From Ochromonas danica (Eukaryota; Sar; Chrysophyceae; Chromulinales; Chromulinaceae), in the NCBI GenBank assembly GCA_015146655.1, contig VKHL01000082.1, forward strand, positions 61,413 through 125,412: DNA of 64,000 nt, written 5' to 3'. The position numbers were made by a program, and so were the translations under genes. Under the pieces are notes generated by a model, which did no database searches, was not told where the DNA came from, and was given only the letters and a program-made list of their open reading frames with translations. Of this stretch, positions 41,487 through 54,300 are shown one piece after another (the first letter of the stretch is position 1; every line of letters begins with the position of its first letter).

Positions 41487-44400
41487 ATGTCGACTGCTCA
41501 TGGCCTCTTCTCCTGTGCACCTCCTTTCCTCTTCCTGTTCCTGTTCCTGTTCCTTCTCTTCCCTTCCTTCGGCTCTGCTGTCAAGACAAAGCCGTCCACG
41601 TCCAACGACAATGCGCACCTCACGACATCTGGCGTGATCGACACTTTCCTGATCAACATTTGTGTCTTCGTCGTGCTCATGGTCATCTTCGAGTACAATC
41701 GCTTCTACAAGCAGATCTACCTCAAACGCATGCAGAACAAGTTTAAGGTTGACCCCTCCTCCCCTTGCCAGGCGCAGCCTTTGCCTTTGCCCGCATCTCT
41801 TTAATCTGGCGACCATGTTTTGTCTAGAGCGCGGATCGAGTGCCTCCAACTCCTCCTGAACACTTCATGGGCTGGTTCTATGAGATCGCTCAAGTGAGTC
41901 CTTTACTTCCCTCACCTTGCCTTCTGAACCATCTGATTGTCGCTGTGTCACACTGCGATTCACTCTTCAGGTGTCAGAGACAGAAGTCTTGCGGATGGTG
42001 GGGCTGGATGCCTACATGTGCCTGCGCTTCATCGTCATCTGCTTCAAGTGAGTTCCTCTCCTTCTCCGCAAGTCCTCCTCGCGCTGACAACGACTTCTTC
42101 TCTCTTGATGATTTAACAGACTAGCCCTCTTCGTTACCTTCTGGGGAATGCTCGTGCTGCTGCCCGTCTACTCCACTGCCACGGAGGATGGCGAGTGGGA
42201 TCGGTAGGTCCACTTCATCCTCGTGCTTCTCGACTAGTTTTACGATTCATTCGTGCGCTGTTTGTTGCTGTTTAGTTATGCAATCTCGAACTTATTGGAG
42301 GGCGACCGCGGCATGCGCCCGCGACTCTGGGTCTCTGCTTTCTTTGGTTACATCTTTGCAGCTTACTTCTGCCAGCTGCTCTACCTCGAGTACAACAACT
42401 TCTCGGTGCGCAGGTTGCAATATCTCGTGCAAGCTGATCTTGATGGAGAGAACCTAGACCCTGACACGCCTCCACAGACGTATTTCACAGTGATGCTCGA
42501 GAATATTCCTTCAAATCTAAGGTGAGTAACATGGCAGGTTTCTGTTAGTGCTGTGAGTTAACATCCTGTCGACATCGAATCATATATATATGATAGATCT
42601 GCGCAAGCATTGCACAAGTTTTTCGATAAGATCTTTCCTGGAGAGGTCTATACGGTGGAAATCGCTCTGGATATCGCGGAATTGGATGCCATGAATGCTA
42701 AGCGCAAGCGGGTAAGTTGTTTCCATGTTTGCTGCGCTTCCCCTTCCCCTGACTGAAGATATCGCTTGCTAGTTGCGAGCAAAGCTCGAGCGAGCAGTGG
42801 CTCACTGGGAAGCCAAGAACGAGCGCCCTCTGGTCTATGCACGCTGTCAGCAGTATCTTTACCATGACGACTCTGAGGGCATCTTTGGCGAAGATAGCAT
42901 TTACGACTTCTTGGCGAAGCAATTGTCCTGGGAAAAGATGGGCTACGAGCTAGTGGACGCTATCCATTACTACACCGAGAAGCTGCAGCGCTACAATCGG
43001 GAGGTGTGTGAGCTGCAGAAGAAGTTCAACGAGTCGGCGGCTAATGCGGACGAAGATATGTTAAAGAAGATCCAAGAAGGCAACGACACTCGCGTTGCAG
43101 TCTTCTTTCAAAACCTTGGTAACCATGTCTTGGCCCTATCTCTTTCTTCGGCTTCCACTCATCGTTTGTGGTAATGTTGACATATGCACCAGGCGGTATG
43201 GCTTTAGAGATGGCGGGAGTGTCTTCTGAGCCCCCGCCATTGGGCGTCTCCGGCAAATATGACCGCCATGACGGAGAGAAGCGCCAAGGTGAGCTTCTTC
43301 CTTGTTTTAGCTGAAGATCACTAGACTCTTTTCATTCTCTTCGTTGTGATGCACACCATGTATAGGCTTCAAAATCGAGCGACTCTTCTTCGGCGGCGGA
43401 GGCACTCGTGTGACGCTGGACGCAGCTTTCGACAGGGAAACCCAACGTTTGGAGCAGATCGTAGCACACGAAGCACACGAAGCTCAAGAGGTTAAGCGTC
43501 GCATGTCTGATGCGAAGAAGAGCGAGGAGCAAGCAAGTCGTCTGCGCACTCTCTCAAGCCATGGCGCAGTCTTCAACACAAACCCTGCCGCTGCACTTCC
43601 CGCACCCGTCCCGGCACCTTCTCAGGCTATGCAAGCACGACCTTTCAAGGGTACAACCCACCCTGGTGTTTCTGAAGAAGAGAAAGAGGAGGGCGAAGGA
43701 AAAACTGTGGCGGCGGAAGGAGGATTGGATTCGTCAGTCCACTCTTTGGCGACCAATTCGACAGTCTCGGCAGCGCCACCTGTGCCGATACGCACAAACA
43801 TTCTTGAACAAGACGCAACGCTACGAGAGTGGATGCACAATTCCAATGTTGACTTCCATCGGGAGGAAATAGCGCTTTCAACGAAGCGCACGCCATCTCG
43901 CGCCCCGTCCATGTCCTCCTATTACCACCCCTCCCCCTCTAACAGCCAGCACGGTTATGACAATTCTCTTCCAGCTAATAATCGGCCCTTCTCGAGCTTC
44001 TACGATCGAAGCACGCGAGGCGGCTCAATTCTCGGCCACCCGACGGTTGCGGGCAGTCGAGAGCCTTCTTCTCATGGTCATGCACGGAGCGGTCCTCTAA
44101 GTTCTCTGGCTGCACAACTATTCTCCTCTCATGATGCTCACTCCGATGATCCTCATATCACTGGCAGTGCTGGCCCTGTGAGTTCTCCGTTGCACTCGAG
44201 CGAGGGGTCAGCCGTTCCACCACCTTCATCGTCATCTCCACCTCTGCGCATCGTTCAGGGTCTTCACGGACTGAACTCGCCCGCTCATAGTCTCCATGGA
44301 GGTAGCATGCATGGCCAAAGTCTGCATGGGAGCTTGCACGGTCCAAGTGTTCACGGGAGCATGCATGGTTCCCAAAATGGAAGTTTTTCCTACGACCACA

Positions 44401-46378
44401 GTGCGCTTCAGCCACAAAACCCACTCGATTTACATCATCGAACAGAGACTGGTGGTATCTCCACAGTACTACCTGTCCAGGCTCTGACAAATGAACAGCT
44501 CAACGAGTTGACGCTTCTTTCGATTGAAAAGGCCAAGCTGGCCACGAGGCAAGGGTGGCTGCAGACCAAGATCGCCGGCAGGTCAGTCAGTTGGTTTTAA
44601 CTCTTTGGCGAACTGCTAGGCGGTGACTGATTCTTGTTGTTTTAGCGGTGCATTGCGTGGAATTGTCGAAATTGAGCGTGCGATCGAAATGGTAATGCTG
44701 GGAGCGTATTATAAATACTCGTCGACCGCTTTCGTGACCTTTCAGTCGCGCGTGACGGAGTCGATTGCCCAGCAAATGCTTTTGTCTCACGATTCGATGG
44801 AAATCAATCACGCACCCAATCCCCATGAAATCATCTGGGACAATGTTGCTATTCCTAAAAGTCAGAATATCATGCGGCATTACATCACCAATGCAGGCAT
44901 TGTGGTGGGCTCCATCTTCTGGTCGAGTCTCGTTAACGATGTCAACTCCTTCGCGTCGTTCTTCCCATTGGCTTCCAGTCAACAGCAACTCGTCTCCGCT
45001 GCCCTCATGCTTGTGTTCCTGCTCATCTTGCCCTTCATCTTTGACTACCTTGCTCGTAACTACGAAGGCATGAAGCTAGAATCAGAGATTCAGAATTCCA
45101 TTATGACGCGCTATTTCTACTACCAGCTGATTAACGTCTATGTGACTGTGGGCTTCTCTTCTTCCAACCTCTGGGTCCAGGTACGACGAGTGGTCCTTCT
45201 TGGCGAATGATTTGCTGTGTGCTCATCTGCTTTGTTTGTCAGATTCTTGATGTCTTGCGCAAACCACAGACTCTGGTGGATATTATTGGTGGCCGCATGC
45301 CCGAGGTGTCCAAATACTTCTTCAACCTTCTTATCGTCAAGACTTTCACTGCTGTTCCCTTGGAAATGATCCGTCCTTGGCAATTGTCCACTATTCATCT
45401 CATGGGTAATTGTATGAATCGCCGCCAATGCACGCGACGAGACTTGCGCACTGGCGCCTTCTTTTCCTGGCCAATGCTCTACGGATGGATTTACCCGCAA
45501 TTGATGATGGTTCTCATGATCATGTTGACCTATTCCGTCATTACGCCGGTGCTTTCGCCGCTTTGTGCTCTCTTCTTCAGCTTTGCCTACATCATGTACA
45601 AATACCAGCTGCTCTACGTCTACATTAACGAGTACCAATCGGGTGGCTACATGTGGTACGCGGTGTTCAACCATGCGGTTATTGCTCTCATCTTTTCTTC
45701 CTGCACGCTCCTGGGCTATTTGTCTCTGCAACTCACGAATCGTGAGCTCTCCGGGCCTTTCTTCTTCATGTTGCCTTTGCCTTTCTGCCTCTTCTACTTC
45801 GGCAAATATACCGAAGCCAAGTTTAAGAAGCCTTCCATGGTAATGGACCTTTTATAAGATATCGCTTCATGTTCTCCTTTCTAACGTCGTTAATAATCAT
45901 GACTAGAATCTTTCTTATGGCTTCGCTCGCGAGTTGGACCATCGCAATGCAGAGCGCAAGACAGCAGGAAAGCAAACGCCTCACGACACTTTCACCAAGA
46001 CTTGCTACCGCCAGCCCTCCCTCACTGAAAGTCAGTCCTCTCCTTTGCTTTGCCGAATGCTTGCTTGTTAACAATGAATACTCTTGTGCAGCCGATGTGC
46101 TTCCTGAACCCTATCGCAACGACGGCAATTATGACATTCTCCACGCTCGCGACACGGGCGAAAAGGTTGTGATGGCTGATTGGAACCGTGCCAATCGCAA
46201 AGGTAGTCTTAGTCTAAATGTACACGAGCTCGTAGATGAGGGCGAGGAAGATCCGATCGTGCTGCAGGATTACTTCGAATCGGTGATCATCCCTCTTTCC
46301 AAGTTGCCCGATCCTGCAGACGTCGAAAGTCAACACACGAAAGAAGATACTCCTTTGGTCACTCGTGAGCGACGATAG
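41487..46378 (+). CDS. OSCA/CSC1-type mechanosensitive cation channel
   Basis: Thirteen exons (41487-41747, 41828-41893, 41971-42047, 42120-42203, 42276-42521, 42597-42711, 42773-43118, 43193-43288, 43366-44581, 44646-45180, 45243-45839, 45907-46030, 46092-46378) give 1349 aa. It matches the hyperosmolality-gated Ca2+ channel family: N-terminal TM helices, VSETEVLRMVGLDAYMCLRF, the RRM-like cytosolic domain (TYFTVMLENIPSNLRSAQAL) and the pore-lining C-terminal TM bundle (SFASFFPLASSQQQLVSAAL, ETLQ-like NCMNRRQC, FSWPMLYGWIYPQLMM). It starts with a cleavable-looking signal peptide. Exon 9 inserts ~370 extra cytosolic residues, ending in His/Gly/Ser repeats. It probably lies in the plasma membrane or a vacuole and responds to tension. 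Confidence 0.92.
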
Positions 46379-46849
46379 ATCGTGGAAGTGAACGCAAAGA
46401 GTTGCAGCTCTTAGTTGAAGGACAAGTCGACAGTCTAGATGGATAAGTTAGATGATTAGTTTTGTTTCTGAGTGTCACATTGTCAAATGATTCATTCCGA
46501 CTGCCAGCAGACGCAGTGATTGTTATAATTGGAAGTGTTGTCGAGTACGTTAATAATGGCGTAATTGAGTCTGTTGTTGTCTAGAAGAATTTGTTGTTCT
46601 TCCAAGAAGATCGTGAGGCTAGCTTAGTGTTACCATCGATACGATAGGGGGTGCTAGATAGGATATTGCAGTTGTCGGAAACCATACTACATATTCCGCA
46701 TTGTGATTAGAATAACAACGACAATATCAACAACAATTCAATAACAAGATGAATAATCACAATCAATAACATACAGTCGCATTGCGGAAAGAAAGAATCC
46801 ATTTGGCTGTTAAGCACTTCACCTCGTCTTGCAACACATTTGACAACAA
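46379..46849. other. Convergent intergenic region
   Basis: This lies between the OSCA and ABCC stop codons. It is AT-richer, with caataacaagatgaataatc-type low-complexity DNA at 46710-46770. No gene is seen. Confidence 0.5.
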
Positions 46850-49800
46850 TTAGTGCGCAGATTCCCTCAACATTTCCGCAAAGACTGATTGAGGATTCGT
46901 CAAGAGCTCCTTGGGATCACCGTACTCCAGAACCTGACCAGATCCTAAAACCAAGATTCTATCGAAATCGGCGATGGTTTGCAGCCTGTGAGCGATGGCC
47001 AACACGGTCGCCCCTTTCTGCTCCACTTCCTCGCGAAGAACTTTCTGGATAAGTTCGTCAGTGTAGGGATCGACTGCGCTAGTGCCCTCATCAACCACAA
47101 GAATCTTCGCCCGCCGCAGCAAAGCTCGTGCAATGCACAGCAGCTGTCTTTGCCCTTGACTCAAGTTCTCCCCGTTCTCTTTCACTTGATCTTGCAAGCC
47201 TTTGGGAAGAGCACGAATCATGTCGGCCAAGCAGACTTGCTCTAAAACCTTCCAAACCTCTTCGTCGGAGTAATAATCAAACGGATCCAGTTGAAATCGA
47301 ATGGTGCCAGTGAACAAGACAGGATCTTGCGGAATAATAGCCAAGGCAGATCGCAGTCGAGTTAATGGAATGGTCGCAATATCTCGTCCGTCAATCAGAA
47401 TTCTGCCGCCTGTGATCTCCACAATGCGAAACAGCGCCATCATCACGCTTGACTGCAATACAAAGCATCATTATTGGCATCATGAAGCAGTGGTTGTAGG
47501 AATGCGATGTGAATCACTTACCTTGCCCGCTCCTGTGCGGCCGCAGACGCCAATGCGTTGACCGCTTTGAATGTCGACATTCAATCCTCTTAGGACGGGA
47601 GGATTGTCTCGATATTGCATCCAAACGTCTTCGATCTTGATACTTCCTTTTTGAGGCCACAAAGGATCAACAGCTTCGTCGACTTTCTCCATCCCATCAT
47701 CAGCTTTAACTATTGTGTTCATTTCTTGTGGAATCGTCAGATATTCCAGCACTCTGTCTGTGCTGGTCATGTAGTTGATCACCTCGATGATCAGCTGGAC
47801 GCATCGTTGAAACAAAGCTGTCAGCTGCAAACCGTAGGAGAGAGCCAAGCCCAAGGCGATTGGAGACACCGTGTCTCGTAAGCAGACGCAAATCAAGGCG
47901 ATAACCAGCAAGACCGTGGCCGTCGACAGCTCCAGTCTCACAGTCATCCAACTCATACAAATCCATTGGTGAAACAACAATTTCTTGTTGGTATCCATGC
48001 GCCTTCGATGAGCCATCAGAAAGCGAGAAGTATCGCCAAATGCGCGAATCGTTTCGAGGCCTGCCAACGTCTCTGACAAAGAAGAATAGATTGGCGACCG
48101 AGATACCGCTTCCAGTCGCTTCAGGTCTCGCGAAGCTGAGGAGAAAAAGACATAAACTTTGTAGAAAAGAAGACCCATGGGAGCCAGTAAGATGGCGAAC
48201 CACGGAGACGCCCAAATACACAATCCGAAGACCGCGAAAACTTGAAACCAATTCACAATCAACTGCAAAAGGAACTCCGGAACATTCGAATCAACTGTTT
48301 CCATGTCTTTGGCGAATCGATTCAAGATAGCTCCAATGGTGTGAGTGTCGAAGAAAAGCGGAACGGGCGCCGCCAAAACCTTTCGGAGGATTTGCGCGTG
48401 CAAGACTCGGCTGGAGCGGACTGTGAAGAAGTTGAAGTAGACGGACCGCACAAGCGCGGAAAATATAAGAAGACCAAAGGAAGAGTAATACCATCTCTCG
48501 TAGTAATGCCGGGTGCGAAGGCCGTCATCCCAATAGGTGGCAACCTTAGCGAGAAGCAAGTCCACGGCAATGCGGAATAGCTGAGAGCCAGCGAAGACCA
48601 AGAACATGGACAGGATCATGAGGAAGCCCAGGAAGTAGAGCCAAGGCGTGTAAATGCTCTCGTTCGACTCTTTCTGCGAGATCGCATGCGAGCGATACAA
48701 AGGCGCCTCGAGAATCTTCGGAAGAGAGACCAAGGAGGCGGTGAAGTACTTGAGGAACGACATGGACAGACTGATTCCCGTGTCCGCCTTTTCCACTTTA
48801 ATCAACTTCCCGCCTTCGACCTTGACTGCAAGGGATGCTATTTCCTCCACTTTCTTCGGCTCTTGTCCTTGACCACTCAATAGAGCGATCGAGACCTCCG
48901 ACACTTCTGGCGTTGGTTCGATGCTGATTTCAGCCGAGTAGCGCTCCTCATCGCCAATTGTCTCCAGTTCGCTTTCATCGACGGCAGCAGAGTCTTCAGG
49001 CAATAACGCCACATCCTCTTCACTGACAGCTTTGCTTTCTTCTGCAAGACTTTTGCTTCCCTTTAAAGTTGGAGACAAGCCTGTGATCTTCGCCATGAGC
49101 TCTGAGTGATTAGTGAAGAGGTACTCAAAGGACCCATCGAGGACAATCCTTCCCTCATCAAGCACGATGATGCGATCGAACCGCCTCAGCAGATGCATGT
49201 GCGAGTTGAGCGCGATGATGCGCAACTTGTCTTGCAGCAAATCCAAGACGCCGTGCTGGAAGATATGGTTCCCTGTGTTTCCGTCAACAGCCGAGAAAGG
49301 GTCATCAAGGAGATAAATCTGTGAGCGGTAACGAGAGAAGAACGCTCTCGCCAAGGAGACGCGCGCCTTCTGCCCTCCAGACAAATTGATTCCTCTCTCT
49401 CCAATCTCCGTCTCGTCGCCATGGGATAGAATAGCGATATCGGAAGTCAAGGCTGCAGCTTGAATTGCGCGGCGATAATCTGATTCCTGTTGCATTGACA
49501 ATTCCTTCGCAGGAATCTCAAACAACACGTTCTGCTTCAGAGTTAAGTTTTGAATCCAAGGGGTTTGCGCACAGTATGCGATGGTGCCAACAGCATCTCT
49601 CTTTCCTCGAACAAGAGTCATCTCATTGAGAAAAGCCGAGAGCAAGGAGCTCTTACCGCAGCCGACTTGTCCCACGAGGGCGATCAACTCGTTGCCTTGC
49701 GCTTTGAACTGGATATTCCGCAAGGAAAACGTCTTTGACAAGAGCTCGTCAAGCTCATTGCTTTCAATATCAGCATGGCCATCATGGACGTGATCTTTTC

Positions 49801-51070
49801 TGGACGAACGCACGACTTGCAAGTCTTCCCAGCTGTAGGTCGCGTCCTCGAGAGTTATGCCGGGCAGTGGCGCCAAACATTTATTACCGTCTGACTCATG
49901 CAGGACGGGCAAACAAAAGAACGCATCCAAACGCTGAATGGAAACGAGTGCGTCATTGGCTGCTTTCAATCCCTGCGACAGAAGGTTGAAAGGGAATCGA
50001 GTGATATTCAAGAACGCCAGCATGCGGAAGATCTGCACGACAGACATGGGCTTATCGGCTCCGTAGAAAGCAGTCGCGAACATGATGATGGCAGCAACAG
50101 GCTGAGCGGCAAAGAGCACCTCTCTTAAATACCCTACCAGGTCGAGGTAAGCGTGCAATCTAGTCGTCTCCTTCTCGCGCACTTCTCGGATTCTCTCTTC
50201 TATCGCAGCCTCCCAAGCATACAGTTTGACGACGCGGATGGACTGCAGCAGCTCGTTAATGAGCTTCACTCGCTCGTCAGTCGAGCGCACCATCGCTCTT
50301 CTGTTCACGCCGATGAGAGCGGCGATGTGATTCTGCAGAGGCACCAGAACGCAAATGAAAGCCATGCCAGCCAAGGCAGCTTGGTATCCAATCTGAGTGA
50401 TGAGGATGATCATGACAACCACACAAACCAGCGGGCCGTGCCAGAGGTAATGGAAGAACTGCACGGCGAGGTTCAGCTTCTCCACGTCGATGGCGATCAA
50501 GTTCGTCGTCTGGCCGATCGTGTTCTTCAACCTCGCCGCCGTCGTGAGCTTCAGCGATTGTTCGTAGACAGCCATCATGACTCCAGCGCGCACTGCATCG
50601 CCCAGTCTTCTGAGCAGGTCGAAGACTCGACTGAGCAGCAGCGAGGAGCCGAAGGCCAAGGCGCCGAAGCCGATCGCGAAGCCAACCCCCCGGCCTATCC
50701 CACCTTCCCCGTTCTGGATGTAGCTGACAATCTCAGCAACCAGGAAAGGCTGACCCAGCTGCAGAAGGAAAAAGCCCAGCTGCATGATGCCCGCGACGAG
50801 GAGGCGATCGCCGAAGGCCGCGAAGAGCGCGAAGACGAAGGACGGTCTCCTCGCCGCCTCCTCGGCACGCTTGACCTCCTCCTGCCAGGCTTTCCAGAAA
50901 TTGCTGGTGTGATACTCCACAGTCTCGTGGCTGGGGCAGTCCCAAACGTCCGCTGGAGTCAGCGCGCGCTTGTTGGCCAACTCGATTAACGGATTTATCC
51001 ATCTGAGAAGGATGTCGAAGCAAGCTTTCGACTCAGGATGAGCTTGACCACCAACACGATTCGGATCCAT
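46850..51070 (-). CDS. ABCC (MRP-type) ABC transporter
   Basis: Two exons (51070-47522, 47452-46850) give 1383 aa. The frame is open 24 nt further, but ATG 51070 is the first methionine. Layout is TMD1-NBD1-TMD2-NBD2 without an extra TMD0, as in short MRPs. NBD1: Walker A GQVGCGKSS (about 470), signature LSGGQ, Walker B IYLLDDPFSAVD. NBD2: Walker A GRTGAGKSS split by the intron, signature LSQGQ, Walker B ILVVDEGTSAVD with the catalytic Glu. NBD1 has Asp at that place, the usual asymmetry of ABCC proteins, so NBD1 is the degenerate site. It probably exports organic anions or glutathione conjugates. The middle of this gene (49260-50261) recurs inverted at 62999-64000. Confidence 0.94.
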
Positions 51071-51344
51071 GGCCAAGACAAGGCAACCGCCCAATTTCGA
51101 TCAATTGATGGAATTTGGAATAATGGCTCAATTCCTGCCACTCCCTGCCCGGTAGTGAGCAACTTCTTAAGTTAACATCTTAACTGGGCAACTTCTTAAC
51201 CATTCCAGATCTCTAAATATCTATATCTCCAGATCTTTAGATTTCCAGATATCCAGACTGGACTGTAACGCCTTTGCCTGCATGCCCAATTTGATTGAAA
51301 TTCCTTCCATGTGGATCGTCGAGAGTGGGCCTGGAAGCTAAGCC
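51071..51344. promoter_or_regulatory. Divergent promoter ABCC / SFI1-like
   Basis: A 274-bp gap between divergent start codons. It holds cttaagttaac (51166-51176), the same core word seen upstream of CEP44 and NSE4, and repeats of atatc/ccagat (51208-51262). Confidence 0.4.
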
Positions 51345-54300
51345 ATGGACGAGAAGAAAGCCTTGACAACATTTCCTCGGATTTACAACTCGGCCGATGT
51401 GGTCATTCCGTCAGTGCCGAGGTGGGAGGATTCCTCGCTGGGCAGCGCCTCTCTGCGCACCGCCACGGCCTTGACATCGGTAGGCACCCCCCCCTGAGCC
51501 CTTCGCCTCTCTAACGAACTATTCTCAGAATCTAAAGGCTGATCAAGGCGGTGGCGGCAGCAGCAAAGGTGTCTATGCCAACGGAGCCTTGAGAGTGAAT
51601 CGCAAGGGCAAAGTCGTCTTAAGTCTCTTCGCGGACAACCCGATGGGGAGGAGCCTGCTGCCTTCTTCTTCCATGAGAACTCTCACTGACATCCTCCCCC
51701 CCTTGCCTCGCGTTGTCTCTCCGCAAATGGCCATCCATCGATCCTCCGGCGACCTCTCCGTCTCCGTGGCCAGCCAAGACGAAGCCGCCGACCCGCAGCC
51801 GCGCCTGCCAGCCAAGAAATACGCGCTTCGAGAGTCAATGGACTCTCTATGGGGCGGGAAGAGCGACACAATAGAGGCGCGCGAAGAGATCATGAGGTCG
51901 GAGCTGCAGGCCTTGGCGGAGGAACAAGAGCGCCGCCAACAAGCCATGCTGGAGGAACTCGAGCACCAACGAATGATGGCTGAGGCCCAGAATGAGGCAG
52001 AGTTCGCCAATGACTATGCCCGCGACTTCGACTATCGCCGCAGATTCCAAGGCCGCGGGCTGGGCAGCGAGGACTCGGAGGACAGCGGATTCGTCATCGG
52101 CTTGCAGGATTCTCTCACTCGGCTGGCAGCGAGCAAAGCGCGAGAGAAGCTCAGGAATCTGGCGATGTTTATCAACGGTCACACCAACAGAAAGATCCTC
52201 TCGTGCTGGAACATGATCGAGAGCCGCTTCAAGCAGTCGTCGGTGTTCAAGGTGGTCATGGTCACAGACTCGCAGGGCTTGCAGCATCCCATTCGACACA
52301 ACGCGCTCACTATCAGTGCGCTAGCCCGCATCTTGTGCTCATCTAGAGTGCGTCTAAGCCATGGAGAGCTGGCAGTGCTGCTAGATCGCGTGGAAATCGC
52401 GGAGAAAGATGTGCGGCTCGGCCTGCGCATTGCCGCCCTCAATGTAGTCATTCAGGTTTGCGCTGAGGCTGGATCAAACCAAGCAGCGACTTACCGCGAG
52501 CAGATGCTTGAGCTTCTGAAGAAGGAACACGCTTTAGTTAGCATCACGGAGTTGCGAGACGTCGTCTTTTCTTTGGACCCCATGGAGCGACTGCAGCAGG
52601 AAGAGGAAATTGCTGCCCGCAAGCAGGTCGAGGTGGCAGCTATGCTGGCAGAAAAGCGTAAAAAGGACGACTTCAAGCTAAAGCAAGAGCTCAGCCGCAA
52701 GAAGTTGATCGACGACTTCGAGAAGGTTTTGGACCAGCCGCAGCTGATGAAAAGAGTTTTCAATCGCATCTGCGCGGAGAACTTTCTCTTTGTAGTCGAT
52801 TTCGCGCGCACCACGGTCGCGAATTACTTCGACGAGCTTTCATCGAATGTTTCGCCAGACCTCGTCTTCTTCCTGGGCGTGGAGCATTTCCCTGAAGCCA
52901 TTCAAGATCGACTCAACGCGAAGATGAAGAGTCATCACAAAGACACGCACCCGAAGTTTCTCGACGTAGGAATGCTACGGCCGACTTCCCGAGGCAGTTC
53001 TTCTCGAAGCATGTTGACCTCGGACAGGGAGAGCGGTCCCTTCGGCGGTCACGCTTCTTCTCCTCCCAGCCTCAGTCGGTCTGAGAGCCAGCAGATATTT
53101 ATTGGAGCAGATGCCTCTCCACCCCCAAAGGAGAGGCCTGAATACGCTAGTATATTGTTCGACTATGAGGACTTCTCTGACATGCGCGTGGAGTCAGTGA
53201 CCAAGACCAAACTGGCCGGCAATCCAAGTGTTCTTGCTAGTCTTCGAGCCCTTGTCACGCTTGGAAAGACTTTTCCGCGTTTCTCCTTCCGCGACATGGT
53301 CGAAGTTCTGCATTTCATCGCAACATCGAAGATCAGTGCATATTTCCGCGGGTATCGCAAGCGCTGGAGGTATTCGGTGGCGCGGTTAAAGTGGAGGCGC
53401 ATCTTCCGCGGTCTGCGCGTCAAGTACTTCCGAGCGTGGGCAAGCATCGTCATACAGAGGCAGATCCTTCGTCGCTATTGCTTTCGAAAGGTCGTGGCGT
53501 GGTTCCACTACACTCAGCGCATGAAGGAGAGGCGAGAAGTCTTTCGGCTCTGCTTCTGGCCTTTCTTCGTGTGGCGGAAGTTCTCCAACGCGAGCGCTAC
53601 AGCGAGAGAAAAGGCGAAGTTCTTGACCACCCGCGTCTTGCCTACCCTAGCCACAATTCAGGTGTTTAACGCTTGGAAATCCTACAGCATGAAGGAGGTG
53701 CGAATGCGTCAGCTTTCTACAAACTTTCTTAAAGCCATGACAAGCAATCAATGCCATGCAAGTTTACTATTTTGGAAAAGTTGGGCGCATCAGCGACGAT
53801 TGATTCGCCAGGCTTGGCATCGCGCCGCCAAAGAGATGCGAAGGAAGATTTTGAGGCGGCTTACGCGCAGTCGATTCTTCATTTGGAGGATCTTCGTCTG
53901 GTATCGAAGAGAGATGAGACGACGTGTGGGAGAACTTTTCTATCATTTTCGCGAGACTTTAATGCCCAGAGCGAAGGTTTGGAAGAAGCTGAGCTACACG
54001 GAGAAGCGAATTTCCAGGAGCTTGAAAAGACGAAGTATGGATCAGAACCGCGTGACTGGCTCCTCGAAACGTTCTCGCAAAACAAAGAAGAGCACGTCTC
54101 AGGCGGAGTCTGGGGCTCGCAAGGACAGCGTCTCCAGCCAGGTCTCGCAGCGAAGTCAGAGTTCGCGACGATCTAGTCGTTCACGTGCGCAGGAAAATGA
54201 TGACGCCTCTGTAGCAAGCACCTTTTCTGTGGTTCTGTTTGACCCTTCGTTCAGATGGAAGTGCGATTTCAAGGCGTGGCTGGATGTGGACAGTGACGGA

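Noticed and set aside
50153-50989. Plus-strand 278-aa frame opposite the ABCC transporter
   Set aside because: The minus strand has complete ABC transporter motifs here; the plus frame has no recognisable domain.
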